64,000 bases of DNA. Source: Aptenodytes patagonicus (lineage: Eukaryota; Chordata; Aves; Sphenisciformes; Spheniscidae). Of this stretch, positions 27,311 through 38,200 are shown in pieces. The notes under the pieces are model-generated. The model was given only the letters and a program-made list of their open reading frames with translations, did not search any database and was not told the DNA's origin. Location of the stretch: positions 20,739,964 to 20,803,963 of the forward strand of contig NC_134958.1 in NCBI RefSeq assembly GCF_965638725.1. The letters are read 5' to 3'. The translations under genes and the position numbers were made by a program. The stretch's first letter is position 1. Each line of letters begins with the position of its first letter.

Positions 27311-30300
27311 ACCCACTTCTGTAGATTCACTTGCAGATCTTAGACTCGATTGATTGGACTGACCTAAATTTCTTAAGTAAATATTCTACAGAGATTTCCC
27401 AAGTTTTCATTCTTAATCTCCTAAACTCACTCATATGGAAAAAAACCCGCTTCAGCTGCTGTGTTATTTTTTTCATCTACAGCTAGGTATGAAAATAAAG
27501 TTTTACTCTCCTCTAAAGACCTCTCACTGCCTCAGGAGAACTGTGCAAGATTTACTGCATTCGAGCTCTACATGCAACAGTCATATGGAGGACTGTGTGT
27601 AGCCAGGATTAGAAGCGATTTGATTCAAAGGCCGGTACTTCAAACCGTTGGCCCGACCTGCTTCTCCTGTAGCGGAATGTACGGTGTTGGTGCTGTCTGG
27701 TTGTTCCTGCTACTGCCTTTCATCCATCTTTATGGAAAAAGGGAGGAAGACAAAAGAAAGGCACAACTAGAAAAGTGTCTTGCATTACATTGGGTTCTTT
27801 CTGTCTTGGTATGGTCTCTCTTTTATACGATACTGCTGTGGAACACAGACCTGAGAGCATTATTTAGCTCAGCTTTTTCCACACCACCACTGCTTTCTCT
27901 GTTTGAAGGCTGAAATATGGTGAACAACAGTACTGAAATTCTCTCTATGGAGTGACTGCCTTTCACAGAAGTAGCACAAAGTAATTCCTTCTATTCACAT
28001 TCTCTTCCTCACTGAGACACTCCCATTTAGCCTGCTTCTGTCAGCTCTAATTACAAACCAGCAATACCCATCCCCGTGTTTCTTCTGGGTAAGCTCTCCC
28101 TTGAATTTGACTTATTTCAGGATGTTGGATGCCAGCTGGGAAATGGAGAAAACATTCTGGAAACTGCAAAACATCTTTCTTCCTAGACTGTTACACAACA
28201 GCTTAAAGGACTCCATGGTTCTAAAAGAAACCAAAAAAAAAACCCCAAACGTATGCAGAACAGTGGAGTAGCCCAGGCGCTAATAAGCAAAAAGAAAGAA
28301 AATTTTCAGTATAAATTAATATTAAAAGCCAAACATCAAATGGCCAAACACTGTGTTAAAACCAAATATATATGGGATTTGCCTTCCAAAAATCCGTCTG
28401 GTACGTAAGGAGGGCACAAAAACCTGAACATTTGGTGCTAAAGGATTTAGCATATGAACAAGAAAAACTCCATACTCCCCAAAATTCCTTTCACTGGATG
28501 TACCTGACCCACCAAAGTCAACCTTCAGCCAACAGTGGAAGATAACCAGAAGTCATTTTGTTGCTGGCATCCTGTGGACTCAGCCCTGTGAGACTAGAGG
28601 TGTCTTTCAGAAAGGAAAACAAGCGGATGAGTGATGGTGCAGAATGTCCCTGGAGATGCATTTTATCTGAATTTGTCAAGAGACAAAGCTGCCATCATTT
28701 GTCTGCCAACACTTCATCTGCTCGTCACTGCACCTCCCAGCACTGACCCCAGGAACTCCTGCCAAAGTCCTCTGGGAGCAAACGCGTGGCCAGCACATGT
28801 GAGGCGGCCACGTGCGCCGGGGAGCAGCGGGTAAAACTGCCCTATGTGCCAAGGTATTAGGCTGCAGCCCTCGCTGCTTGTCTGAGCTTTGTAATGAAAA
28901 ATGACTGCACTGATCCAACAAGGGTAAAAGCTATGAACAAGATGCCACACACAAATAATCTGTTCAAAGAAACAGACAGCTTTTGGCATCCTGAACATGC
29001 TTTACACAACTGAATTGGGAGAGCTCCTCTAGACACGTCTCGGCCACATCCTCCACCATCTTCCTTCCCACAGATTTAGTTCCTTCCGCCTGTGGTCTCT
29101 CAAAGATACACCAGACATCATTGCAATCTAGAACAGGCAAAAAGATGCCAGAATTACGGTTGCTCATGCAGTTTTGAGTATAACTTTTGCAATCAGTGTG
29201 TCAAGTCATCCTGTCACAGTTCAGGATGGCAACGGCAGTTTAGGTCAAAACAGATGCAAGCAAAAGGGAAAATGGATCAATTAGAGGCTGAGTTACAGAC
29301 ATCTTTTTGGTAATCATCTTCTTTGCTGCCTGAGCCTGGTGACGAGTTATGGCTGCATTAATGCCTAAACCCTAGATATTATCTATGGCTTACAGCCTGG
29401 AGAAACTAGTATTGCTTGACTTGGTCACCACTGTGAGTGTGACCTCACGTACCGCCACCGTTGCACAAAATGAAGAACTGAAGACAAAAATGAAATTCCG
29501 TCATCCAGCTAAGAAAAAAGATCATCATTTGAAAGCAACAAAAGAAGAAAAATATGAAAAGAAAAAAACCTCCCAAAGAAATCTAGCATCAGAGACCAAG
29601 ACCGGAGCAAGGCTAAGCCCGGCTGCGCGACAGAATGCCGACAACAGGTCTTTCCACTCTAGCGCGGGCTGCGGTAATGTTAATGCTCTGCATCAGGAAC
29701 CAGCTCATGGGGGTTTTTAATGCTCTGCCCTGGGAAAGGTTTGCTAGTACTTGTTTATTTCCTTAAAGGCCATCCTACGCCATCTCAGCAGCGGAAGGCA
29801 AGAACACGATGAACGGCAGCGCTGTAACGCGAGTTCTTGAGCGCTGCTGCGATGGTCCCATGGGTCTGCGGGGCACTCTGGTAAACGCTGCTAAGGGAAA
29901 CAGGTATCCTTAATTCAACCCAGCGACGCTACTCCTGCGAAAAGCGCTGGAGCCTTGCTACAATGCTTTGCTTCAGTCCACTGCAAGCCTCAAATGCCTC
30001 CGGAAGAGCCCCTCAGCCGGGGCTGCCGCCTGCTCCAGCTCGGGTGGCCACTTGCTGCTGGTGGGAGGGAAGGGCTCGTGCAGCCAGGCCCAAGGGCACG
30101 ACCAGCGCAGGCCCGGCTTGCGCCAGCGTGGGCGGGCTGCCGTGAAAACCCCCCCGGCAGCCGACGGGAGGCACCATCGCCCGGGCCTCACCGGGCCCCT
30201 GCGAGCCCACGTGCCGCGGGGCCGAGCCCCAAGGGGCTGCGGGCAGGCGCCCCGGCCCCACAGGCGCCGGCCTCCGTTCGGGCGGGCGGACAAGGCCCGC

Positions 30301-30477
30301 GGGCACGGAATAGGCGGCGGCGGCGGCCGCCCGAAGGGACCGTTAGGCCGAGCCCCGCCCCACCGCGCGAGCCGCAGCCACGGCACGTGGGGCCGCGCGT
30401 ACGCGGGCCGGCGGCCAATAGGCGGCGCCCCCGCCTCGAAGCGCTTCCCCGGCGGGCAGCTCCGCCCCCGCCCTCCC

Positions 30478-30497
30478 CGTCGTCGTCGTCGTCGTCG
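30478..30497. repeat. (CGT)6 microsatellite in IREB2 promoter
   Basis: Six uninterrupted CGT units followed by CG inside the CpG island, about 330 bases upstream of the IREB2 start codon. Such a GC trinucleotide run is likely to vary in length between individuals. Confidence 0.85.
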
Positions 30498-30657
30498 GCC
30501 GCCCAAGCATCGCGAGAGCCGGCGGCTTCCCTCACTTGGCTACTTCCGCCCTCTCCGCAAAGCCTCGCGAGATCTCGTCTCCTTTGCGCCGCTGCGCCAC
30601 GGGGGGTCTCGCGAGCGGCTGGGGGGGGGAGCTGGCGCGGGGCGGGGCGGCCCCAGC

Positions 30658-30667
30658 TCTCGCGAGA
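30658..30667. promoter_or_regulatory. IREB2: TCTCGCGAGA (CGCG element), left copy
   Basis: Exact 10-base palindrome TCTCGCGAGA in the left arm of the promoter inverted repeat. This motif is a known CpG-island promoter element and is bound by BANP when unmethylated. One-mismatch relatives lie upstream at 30509-30518, 30563-30572 and 30607-30616. Occupancy is inferred from the motif only. Confidence 0.75.
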
Positions 30668-30705
30668 CTGCGCCCAGCGCCCGCGGAGGCGGGCGCTGGG
30701 CGCAG

Positions 30706-30715
30706 TCTCGCGAGA
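30706..30715. promoter_or_regulatory. IREB2: TCTCGCGAGA (CGCG element), right copy
   Basis: Second exact TCTCGCGAGA, in the right arm of the promoter inverted repeat and 48 bases from the left copy. It is about 100 bases upstream of the IREB2 start codon. Confidence 0.75.
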
Positions 30716-30798
30716 GCTGGGGCCGCCCCGCCCCGCCCCGCGCCTGCTCCCCCCCCCCCTCCCGCCCGGCCCCCCGCTCCCCTCCCCTCAGAGCTAAT

Positions 30799-32267
30799 AT
30801 GGTCGCCAGCGATGGACCCTGTCAGGCCAGGTCAGTGGGAGCGGGCCCGCCGCCGCCGCCCGCGGGGCTGCCTCCGGCCTCGGGGGCCGCCGCTACCTCA
30901 CCCGGCGGGGACCCCCGCGGCCTGGGCGCTCGCCTCGCCCCCTCCGCGCCGGCCGGCGGCGGAGCGGAGCGGGGGCCGGCCCGGCCCGAGCGCGGCCCGA
31001 GGCGGTTCGTGTCTCCTTCCTCCCGGCGCCGTTGCGCGACCGCCGGCGGCCCTTTGTGCCGGGAGCGCCGCGGCGGGCGGGAGCGGGCGGCCCCCCCACC
31101 CCCGCCGCTCTGGGGCACCCGCCGTCCCCCGCCCGGGCCCGTTACCGCCCCCGGCGGCGGCTGCCCCCGCCGCGGGAGGCGCTTTGTTCTCGGCGGCGGT
31201 GGGGCCGGCTTCGGGGCCCGCCCGCTCGCCGGCGGCCGCCCGGGGCGCCTGGCCGCGGCCGTAAGCCCGTCCCGCCGGGCCTCCCGTTATTCTCGACGAC
31301 CATTTTTGTCCCTCTTTCGGTTCCCGCTGCCGCAAACGCTGCGGCGAGCGAGGGATGTCGTGCCGGTCGAGGTGCCTGCTCGTTGGGCCGAGGCCTAAAC
31401 GGTACTCGGCTTAACTGGGGGGGGTCACGATAATTGTTTGGATGTTCAGGTGACGCAGTTTTTGATTAGTTTAGCTGTTGATGATGTAGCGTTTGCTTTG
31501 CAATGGAAGTGTGACGGTAGCGTGTTAAGATCAAAGCAAACAAAGGGTAAGTGTTCCGCTGCAGATCCAGCGTTTGGTATTTGTGCTCACAGGAGCAGCC
31601 CGGTGATGTCAGAGCCAACACCATTTTCCTCGCTGTTTGTAATCTAGATTTTATTTCCTTAGACTTCTACTATGTGAAGTTCCTTGGGCCTGAAGGAGTA
31701 TATCGTTGGCGCTGTCCCTTTGGGTTGCTAGCAATTGAATTAAAACGTTCTTTTTGTGAACCGCTGCTTCTCAATAAGTTATTTGTTCTCTCCACCTAAT
31801 AGCTGTTATGAGGTTTATTTTTGTCTCGTCTGTTCGTCATTAGCCCAGCACTTAATGCTTCATGTTTTCTACTATATTAAGACCTGTATCTCTTATCTGA
31901 GTTGGTGAGGTGCGTTTATCCTGTTTTGTAGATGGTAAACTGAGACAATAAAGGTCAAATGTATTCAGGTGTGTGACTATGCCGATTACTTGCATGACCT
32001 GTATATACCTAGCATTACAGATACTTTTAAAATTCATCTTAGTCACACGTCTACATCATTAGGTGTCTCAATCCATTTAGAAACCTTTACATATTACGAT
32101 TTACTTACAGTCCTAGAGGAACATTATTTTTGGTAAAATCAGAAGTAAAAAGCTGTTCTTATGAGTCCTCTATCAGTACTCAAACCTTCTGTTCTTTTAT
32201 GGCTGTAACTTTTTTGGTGTTTTTTGTTTTTTTTTCCCCCAGGAAGCCCTTACCAGCCCATAATTGA
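30799..32267 (+). CDS. Short upstream ORF overlapping the IREB2 start
   Basis: An ATG at 30799-30801 lies 13 bases before the IREB2 start, in another frame. It has A at -3 and G at +4, a strong initiation context. Read through the exon 1-exon 2 junction (30799-30830 joined to 32243-32267), it encodes 18 codons and stops at TGA 32265-32267, so it overlaps the main start. If the mRNA begins upstream of 30799, this frame should reduce or condition IREB2 translation. It may instead lie upstream of the real transcription start and be irrelevant. Confidence 0.35.
30812..30830 (+). CDS. IREB2: IREB2 coding exon 1
   Basis: Codons 1-7, the last split. It encodes MDPVRPG and ends at CCAG|GTCAGT. The ATG has G at -3 and G at +4. 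Intron 1 (1412 bases) starts within the CpG island and becomes AT-rich; no other feature was seen in it. Confidence 0.88.
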
Positions 32268-35200
32268 AGCATTGGGAAACTATCCACAAAAGAAGTTCTA
32301 CAATGTCTCAAAGCTTGGAGGCGCCAAGTATGGTAATGATACTTTTTAGTTGTTTGAAATTAGGATGGTACCAGCAGTAAACATGCACCACTTACTGCTG
32401 TAAAATGTTAGGAGATGAAGTTGTGAATACATGAATTCTTAATAGGTGTATTTGAAAGCTTGTAATTTTTCAATCTGTTATTGCTTTATGAAGTTGGTAT
32501 GGGGTACTACTTCATGTAGCTTTTTTCAGTAAGGGAGAAAGTATAGGTGTTGCTGAAGTCTTCAGCAGTACTCCAAATCAGAATAATTTCTCTGTTGGAA
32601 AAAATGAAGTGACAGAGAAGTCTGTGTAGTACTTCAAAAATAAAGATAGTTTTTACTATATTTTTGTATTGCTTCTTGGTGTTTTAGTTTCACCTTACCA
32701 GCAACTTCAGATAGTGGGTAGCTGTGTGTTTACTTAGAACATAGCTTCTACTGCAATTGCTGCAGAAAGATGAGGTTTTGTGGTGTTGGTACAATTGCTT
32801 AATCTCAGCATGTCGTTAGTATGTGAAATAACCCTAAGCGGTATGTGCCAAAAAGATTTTTATCGGGTGTCTGTGTCTGGGTGCCTTTTAAAAAACGAGG
32901 AGTATGTGCACATGTGATGCGGGAGGGGAATACAGGCAGATGGAGAGAGATCAGTGTCAGCCGGAATAGGCTTTACTCTTACAGATAATCAAAGCATACC
33001 TTCATTTACTCTTACAGATAATCAAAGCATACCTTCATTATTCTCTCCCTTTATTTTCATGTTAAACTCCTAAAATACTTACCTGAGGTACATGTTAAAG
33101 GTGTTTGGGATTTTTTTTTTTCAGTTTTGCAAGGTCTGAATTACTCTTCTATATTCACAGAATTCATGGTGTCTTTCTTCACTAAAAAATTACTGGTGGA
33201 TATTTCACTTTAAACCCATATTTGACAGCAGTAATTACTTCCCTGTTGTTTGAAGGGAAGAGAGAGGGGAGCTAGTGCACAATGACTGCTGAAACTCTGT
33301 GCTCTTGCAAATTTCTGCTGCTTGTAATAATGAAGTTAATCTTTCAGATAAGCACATAAGAAGGAGGTAGAATGCTTTTGTTTGTGGCTTTGTCCAGGAA
33401 GAAGCAGTAGTGTGAAGTAACAGAACCAGTCAGTTCTACAGCAGTTTTTTGAAAAGCCTCGTGACAGGAGTGGAAATATAAACAGAAGATACTACTTTCT
33501 GCTATGATGTGCCATAAAGCTTGGAGCAGCAGTGGATATTCCTGAAGATATTCAGAGAAGGAGTCTAAATAGACTAGACTGAGAGTGTCTTTGTCTTCCA
33601 ATAGAAACTTCTGTGCAGAAGTTGGAAGCCTCATTAACTACATATTAGCAAGATACTAAATAAAATTTAGGCACAGTGTGGGACAGCACTGATAGCAAAT
33701 CCAGCATCTGGAATTGCTCATTGCATTTGTTGCTAGAACATTAATTTTGGGGTTTACCTGCTTGCCCTCTGCCTTTGGGCTTCTGACTATAATCTGACAA
33801 TAAGTGCCTGTTTAAGTTAATCAGATTACTAATGTAAATGTTAATTGATTTATTTGCCAATTTGCTAGGGAGAATCTAATTTTCTAGTGTTTAAAATAGT
33901 ATTCAGTTATGGGGAAAATGGTAGCTAGAAAGAGCTCAGAATGATTTAGGGCAGAGGGGGCATCTGGAGATCTAGTCCAGCCTCCTGCTGGGACTAGAGC
34001 TGATTTGGAGAGCCTTTCTCGATTGAGCTCTGCAAATCTGTGAGGGTGGAGATTCCACCGCCTCTCTTGATCCTGTGCTTAACCACCCTCCCTGTGAACT
34101 TCTTTTTCCTTGTATCCAGTCACAGTGTCCCTTCCTGCACCTTGTGACTTTTTTTGTCCTTTCACTGTGCACTTCTGAGAAGTCAGGCCTCACCTTCTTG
34201 GCAGTTCCTATTAGGTTGTGGACGACTACAGTTAGCTCACTTAGCTTTTTCTTCCCAGGGTGAGCAAACCCAGGTCTCCCAACTGCTCCTGCATGTCAGG
34301 TGCAGCAGCCCCGTAACTGTCTTAGAAGGCCCTTCGCTGGATGCGATTTCATTTCTTGAGATCTCCTGTATCCTGGGAGGCCCAAAACTACACACAATGT
34401 TGCGGATGTGAGCTTGCTAGTGCCTAATAGAGAGAAGGAGTCGCTTCTCCATAGCTGATGGCTGCTAAGCAGCCCACTGGACGGTTATATTTATCACTGT
34501 AAGGATGCACTGCGTGTTATTTGTAATCCAAGAAAAAGCAAAACAATTTTCTTCTGGTCACTTGGCTTTTAAATAGAGCGAGTGGTGGCATTACAGCTGA
34601 TTAGACATGTTTTTGATGACATATTGAGTGACTTGTCTAATTAGACAACAATGGATAATATCCGAGAGGCACACAATGAGAAAGAGTCAGCAAATCCTAT
34701 ATTAATAGTTTGTGGACAAACCTCAGGATTAGGTTGAGACCACCAAATCTTAACTTTTTTGTTAAAGCCTGAACTTAATTGTTTCACCTTCTTCCAACTA
34801 ACTTTTTTTTATATTTCTCGCTGTTCTCAGAAAGTCATTTGCCTGCTTGAATGGTGCTGAAAATAATGGGATTTGGGGAGAAGTGTGAATTAATCTTGAT
34901 TTTTTTTTTTTATTTGCAGTGAATAATGACATCTGCTTCTTTTTTCTCCTCCCACTACTTTCATTCTTATTTCCAGTTCTCCAATTTTTTTTTCTCCCAG
35001 AAAGCTGCTTCTAGTCAATACCTTAATCCAGATCAGTAACAAACTAACTAAAGTTGTATTTAGTGAAATGTCATTCTTCTTTATATTTTACAAAATGTGT
35101 TTAATTTCAGGGCACATGGCAGAATAGCTTCTGGTCTTTGTATCACTGTTTATTTTAAAAAAAGAAAGTATTCTGGCATTGGATGCTTTTGGCTTGATAT

Positions 35201-38200
35201 CTCAAGTAATGAAATGGTGAAATTCACAGTTAAAAAAAATATTTTTGAATATTCTAATCATTGTTGCTTTTCACCCACTCTGATCAGTAATCCCAGCTCT
35301 AGATTCCTTGCATCTCCCTCCTGCCAGCATAGCGTACCTTCTTAAGTATCACTGTCTTAACACAGTGCGGTCAAGCCATTGGTATCTTCCATTCAAATCC
35401 CATATGATAACTCATCTTCTGCAATGTATACGTTATGCAACTCACTGTTCCGTATTGTGTAATGAAGATCAAACCCAAAGGCCACTGGAAAAGCAGGCTC
35501 CTGTAGCTCTCATCCTTCCAATCCCTAGCGAAGTAGAATTCTTCAAAAATGTGAGATTGTAATTTTTGAAAAACTGCATAAGCTGAAGGTGTTGCACTAA
35601 TTAAGTCAGTTACTTTGCTCTACCCTAGATACTCTGCCTTACTCCATACGAGTGTTGTTTGAATCCAGTATCCGTAACTGTGATGGCTTCCTAGTGAAAG
35701 AAACAGATGCTATGAACATCTTAGACTGGAAAACAAAACAGAATAATGTTGAAGTGCCCTTCTGTCCTGCCAGAGTTGTTCTTCAAGACTTTACGTAAGT
35801 GTGTGTGTGCCAAAAACACTGAAATAATCTGTGTAAAGTCACTGAGTTGTATGTACAATTCTTTGGCTTGAAAATAAATAGCACCTAGCCTTTTGATACC
35901 GAAATATCTCTTCTTCTCGATAGAAACCTGTGCGCTGCTTCTGCTATCCAGTAGATTCCTCATGATAATTACATGTACTGCAAGGATAGGAGTTGTTCCG
36001 TAGAGTACCCTGGTTTTAGTGCAGGTTGGCGAGGCTGAAGCTGTTGGCCTACAAGGAACGCTTTACAGGATAAGAGCCAAAACACAAATGGAAGTGGTGA
36101 CATTTTGGCTGTAGCCAGATGGCTCACGGTTCATTGAAATATATAGAATTCTTGCTTAAGATAACTGAAGATTAAATATTGCTTACTCCACAAATATATG
36201 TAATCCAATTGAATCCATGAATAGTACGTATATTTAAAAAGTCTTTTAGGATATTAACTTTCTCTGTGATTTGAGTATGGCATAGCTAAAAGGGCAGTCC
36301 TTCAGCAATCTGCAAATATTAAATTTAAGCTGTTTTGCTGACTCGTTAACTATATATTTATCAAGAAGTGAGATAATTAAAAAAAGGAATTGTGATACTA
36401 ATAATAAAAATGAGGTAACTCCTGCTTAGCAAGCAAAGTCAGGAAGACTTATATAGTACTGTGTTACATAAACATTGTCCTCAGTTTTGTACTTCAGGTG
36501 CACTTGTCTATGTAATAACAACAAGAATATTTTTGTAAAATGCTATGAGCTTCGGAAGTGGCTGGCTCTGTAAGAAGAGTAATTATACACGCTAAGGTGT
36601 TAAAAGGTATAGCACGAGCATTGTTTGCATAGCAAGGTTCTATCGTAAAGGTAATAAGTATCTAAAAACTAGTTTTGTAGTAAAGTACGATCATATTTCA
36701 GAAGCATAGCAAGACAAAAGAGAAATTCTCCTCTTTGAGATGTTGCTGTGTTCTTGTTTGGTATGTTATCTTCGAACATGCTGTTGCTTGTTGTGAATGA
36801 GTACCAACTGTATTAACTTTTAAAAATGTTTCAAGCTCTTTAAAATTTAGAGAATAGAATAGTAGGGTTTTATTATCTGAAATAGAACTTAGGTAGATTT
36901 AGACTTAAATGAAGTTAAGATTAAAAAGAAGCTTGTATATTTTGGTGAGTTAATGTCCCATGTTACTGTACTATTGGTTTTTCCCTCTGTTAGTGGAATT
37001 CCAGCAATGGTGGATTTTGCTGCCATGAGGGAAGCTGTGAGAAATGCTGGAGGAGATCCTATGAAAGTCAACCCTGCCTGCCCAACGGATCTCACTGTTG
37101 ATCATTCTCTACAGATTGATTTCAGCAAATGGTAACATACCTTGGTTTTTTTTGATGAACCATACATTTTTGTCTGATACTGAAGTATGGATTCACTCTG
37201 GTCTTGGTACTATCCCATCAAATCATTTGTCACGTGTGGATCCCTGAAACTAGACCTGATGGTATCTGAAAGAGGGCTGGATAAAAATGGGTAAAATAAC
37301 ACTCTTGAAGGAGAGAAAGAATGGCTGTGAGGGGTTATGGATGAAGCTGACTGACAGCCCAAATTCTGGGCAAGAGATTGCTGAAGTAACGGGATCTGTC
37401 ATGGTTTCCAGAAAATAGTATGTCTTAAGAGAATGAGGCAGAAGGAGTTTGTAATTTTGCTTTGCCCTGTTTTTACTGTTAATGTTAAACAAAACTTTTT
37501 TTAAATGTCTGCCTTGTCACAGCTCCAGAGAAACGGCTTGCAATCCTACTGGACATACAGAAAGACTGTCATTTCAGCCCATAGCTTACGATTGATTTTT
37601 TTTTTTTTAATGGGCCTGGATTTTACAACAGATTAAAAAAGGTTGCATGTAATTACAGAGAGAGAGAGAGGTGTACTTGGTAGGAGTCTGGAAAAGTATT
37701 GGGCCTGGAAAACTGACAGCCTGGTTTTCCTTTTCTGACAGGCAATAGTGGGATGAAAACAGCCTGGGGGCTGCCTTTTGCTAGAAACATTATACTGCAG
37801 AAGAGGAAAAACTCGCTTTTTATTTGGTGTTTGCTGAAGTAAACACGAAGTAAATAATGCAGCTCCCCTCCGCCTTCTCCCCTGCCCCTCCATCGCAGAG
37901 TCTTTCAAACTCATGCAGAATTGTGTAAATTGCTGAAGCTCTTTGGGAATTCTCAAAGTTCATGGGGAAAAAGCCTGTGGTCAAATGGACATGGGCATGA
38001 GAGTTGTTTCTGTAGACCTTCCGAATACATACAGGATTTCAGTGTGGTTAATAATGGAAGAGTGAAGGGCAAGAAGCTACAAATCATTTGTTGTGTTGGG
38101 TATGTGTTGTTTCAGTTCTGTGGTCTGTCCGTTCTTGTGTCTGGAGGTACGGCTGATTCGATTGCAATTAGGCTAGCCTAAAATTATCAGAAAGACCAAG

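Larger units (their letters stand above)
9291..29960. other. CRABP1-IREB2 intergenic region
   Basis: About 20.7 kb with no gene that I can support. Six-frame open frames here are short, lack splice support and match no family I know. Contents noticed: a possible relic of an ancient amniote interspersed repeat near 18751-18830, a poly-G run near 19146-19158, GT-rich patches (about 16013-16037), a (GGCT)n patch near 13725, a TA/ACTAT-rich low-complexity tract at 27232-27310, and a retroviral primer-site-like motif at 26672. AT-rich blocks with homeodomain-type TAATTA cores (for example 16680-17060) look like possible conserved regulatory DNA, but this cannot be shown without an alignment. A long-range enhancer role for CRABP1 or IREB2 is only a possibility. 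Confidence 0.6.
30621..30758. repeat. Large inverted repeat (hairpin) in IREB2 promoter
   Basis: Perfect 48-base arms (30637-30684 and 30689-30736) are separated by only 4 bases (GGAG at 30685-30688). Outside these, pairing resumes after a 5-base GC-box insertion in the right arm and one mismatch, through the poly-G run at 30621-30629 against the poly-C run near 30748-30758. Each arm carries a perfect TCTCGCGAGA site and GC boxes. If transcribed it would form a very stable hairpin in the IREB2 5' UTR. It could be a real palindromic promoter duplication or a fold-back assembly artefact. Confidence 0.9.
29990..31280 (+). promoter_or_regulatory. IREB2: IREB2 CpG-island promoter
   Basis: About 1.3 kb of very GC-rich, CpG-dense DNA spans the IREB2 first exon and the start of intron 1, against AT-rich flanks. 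Readable promoter elements are a CACGTG E-box at 30384-30389, a CCAAT box at 30415-30419, an ETS-like ACTTCCG at 30542-30548, several TCTCGCGAGA-type sites at 30509-30715, and tandem Sp1-type GC boxes at about 30722-30743. No TATA box is visible. This is the pattern of a housekeeping promoter with dispersed starts. The long open frames across it on both strands are artefacts of stop-poor GC-rich sequence. The transcription start site cannot be fixed from sequence; it probably lies between about 30540 and 30790. Confidence 0.85.

Noticed and set aside
29385-29720. 111-codon Lys-rich open frame upstream of the IREB2 CpG island
   Set aside because: Low-complexity lysine/glutamate-rich translation of A-rich DNA with no family match or splice signals.
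29955-31433. Several long overlapping open frames on both strands (up to 476 codons) around the IREB2 first exon
   Set aside because: They overlap each other in many frames and consist of Pro/Arg/Gly/Ala-rich sequence, as expected from a stop-poor CpG island. Only the 19-base IREB2 exon 1 has splice and homology support.
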